A stretch of 64,000 bases of DNA from Dryobates pubescens (Eukaryota > Chordata > Aves > Piciformes > Picidae), in the NCBI RefSeq assembly GCF_014839835.1, contig NC_071646.1:1-64000 (forward strand), read 5' to 3'. This document shows positions 63,175 to 64,000 of the stretch, piece by piece; within the stretch, counting starts at the first letter, position 1; each line of letters starts with the position of its first letter. A program made the position numbers and the translations under genes. The notes under the pieces were generated by a model, which saw nothing but the letters and a program-made list of their open reading frames with translations, had not been told where the DNA came from and searched no databases.

Positions 63175-64000
63175 GTGAGAACGAAATCCTTCCTCCCGTT
63201 CCCAGTGCCACCAACCCTTGCTGTGGGCTGTCCCCAGCGGCTGGGGACACTGGAGACCCTCAAACCGTGGCCCCACACCCAGTCCAACTTGGAGCTGGAC
63301 AAGTTGTTCTGTCAGGATGCTGTAGCCTTGGGGGTCATGAGATTTGGGGAGCATCCTTCCAGAGCAGGTGGGTAGAGGAAATCCTAAAGCCCCTCTTGCT
63401 CCTTTATGTGTCCTTCCAACCCCTCCCTCCATTGCTTCAAAGCACCCTACAAGGTGGGTTCAATTCCTAATTAACCCTTTAACTAAGCCTCTCAGTTAAG
63501 CTGTGACTCACTTTCCCTAGGCTGTGACCCTAAAGGCCAGATATTACCCCATTTTGTCACAGCCCTCGGGTGCTGCACAGCCTCAGAGGAGTCTCAGCAG
63601 TGGTTTCCTTGACCACTCAGATTAACCAGCAGCCCCTCATTAAAGAGCTTCATTAAGTAATGGAGTGGCTGTGTCATGTTCCCCCCCACAGCTGCTTAAG
63701 GGATTAAAGGATGTGAAGGAGCTTTTCCATGTGAGCTGATGGCACGGAAGAAACCAGCCTCTTCTCACCTCCCCCATGAGACCTTCATCCTTCTCCTGCC
63801 CAAATCTGCAGTGCTGAGATCCTGCTGGGAATCCAACTGGCCCCCCACCCTTCTTGCCAAACACCTTCACCCGCTGTGCTGGGGCACCCAGGAGGGACAA
63901 AAGCCATACAAGGAGGGAGGTGTTTGGTCAGGTGGTGGGTGCCCCAGTGGAACTGGTTTTGCTTAAATCGCTTTCCAAGGGCCCTGAGCTGACACCATCT

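Noticed and set aside
63129-63375. Plus-strand open frame beginning at 63109
   Set aside because: Only 63129-63174 in another frame fits TULP1; the rest is intron.
1-64000. CRISPR arrays, bacterial operons, tRNA or rRNA genes
   Set aside because: The window is vertebrate. No direct-repeat/spacer pattern, tRNA cloverleaf or rRNA sequence was seen.

Overview
The window looks like a gene-rich, GC-rich stretch of a bird genome, probably from a microchromosome. The evidence is about 29 recognisable CR1 LINE fragments, many G-rich minisatellites, and four vertebrate genes in conserved order: LHFPL5 (minus strand), CLPS (plus), FKBP5 (plus) and the first two coding exons of TULP1 (plus, running off the right edge). 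This is the human 6p21 neighbourhood read in reverse. The microchromosome assignment is inferred from the chicken location of these genes, not read from the sequence.

Region 1-15.9 kb has no recognisable host gene. It is a mosaic of repeats. A three-copy module on the minus strand (about 1-1.35 kb, 6.5-9.3 kb and 13.45-14.45 kb) combines a TTTAAA/GC-rich promoter-like segment, a splice-donor-like site, an AT-rich 'tail' block and a repeated block. Around and inside it lie two large imperfect palindromes, 41-bp, 20-bp and 71-bp tandem arrays, a broken endogenous retrovirus (2617-6397), a CR1 copy with a solo LTR nested in it (10.45-12.3 kb), ACTGGGA minisatellites, and a ~200-bp G-rich satellite split in phase by a 2.2-kb insertion.

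Region 15.9-23.4 kb holds LHFPL5 (three coding exons, 221 aa, the hair-cell mechanotransduction subunit) and CLPS (three coding exons, 115 aa, pancreatic procolipase with a clear TATA box). Region 23.4-32 kb has no gene I can name. It contains homopolymer G/C runs, degenerate G-rich repeats, one strong forward CTCF motif (24.82 kb), an orphan CpG-rich patch (28.7 kb) and a possible enhancer with MEF2 and AP-1 motifs (30.5-30.8 kb).

Region 32-60.5 kb is FKBP5. A CpG-rich promoter with octamer and CCAAT motifs lies near 32.2-32.4 kb and is followed by a ~10.7-kb first intron full of CR1 pieces. Ten coding exons (43146-59452) give 457 aa, the same length as human FKBP51. Notable points are a GC-AG intron after coding exon 3, a perfect consensus glucocorticoid response element in intron 5, a 7-bp repeat starting at the exon-10 donor, and alanine at the position of human Leu119. 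A reverse CTCF motif at 61.66 kb, with the forward one at 24.82 kb, brackets FKBP5 in convergent orientation. TULP1 starts at 62616.

Exon coordinates were derived by reading splice junctions and matching remembered human proteins. Repeat boundaries are approximate (by eye).
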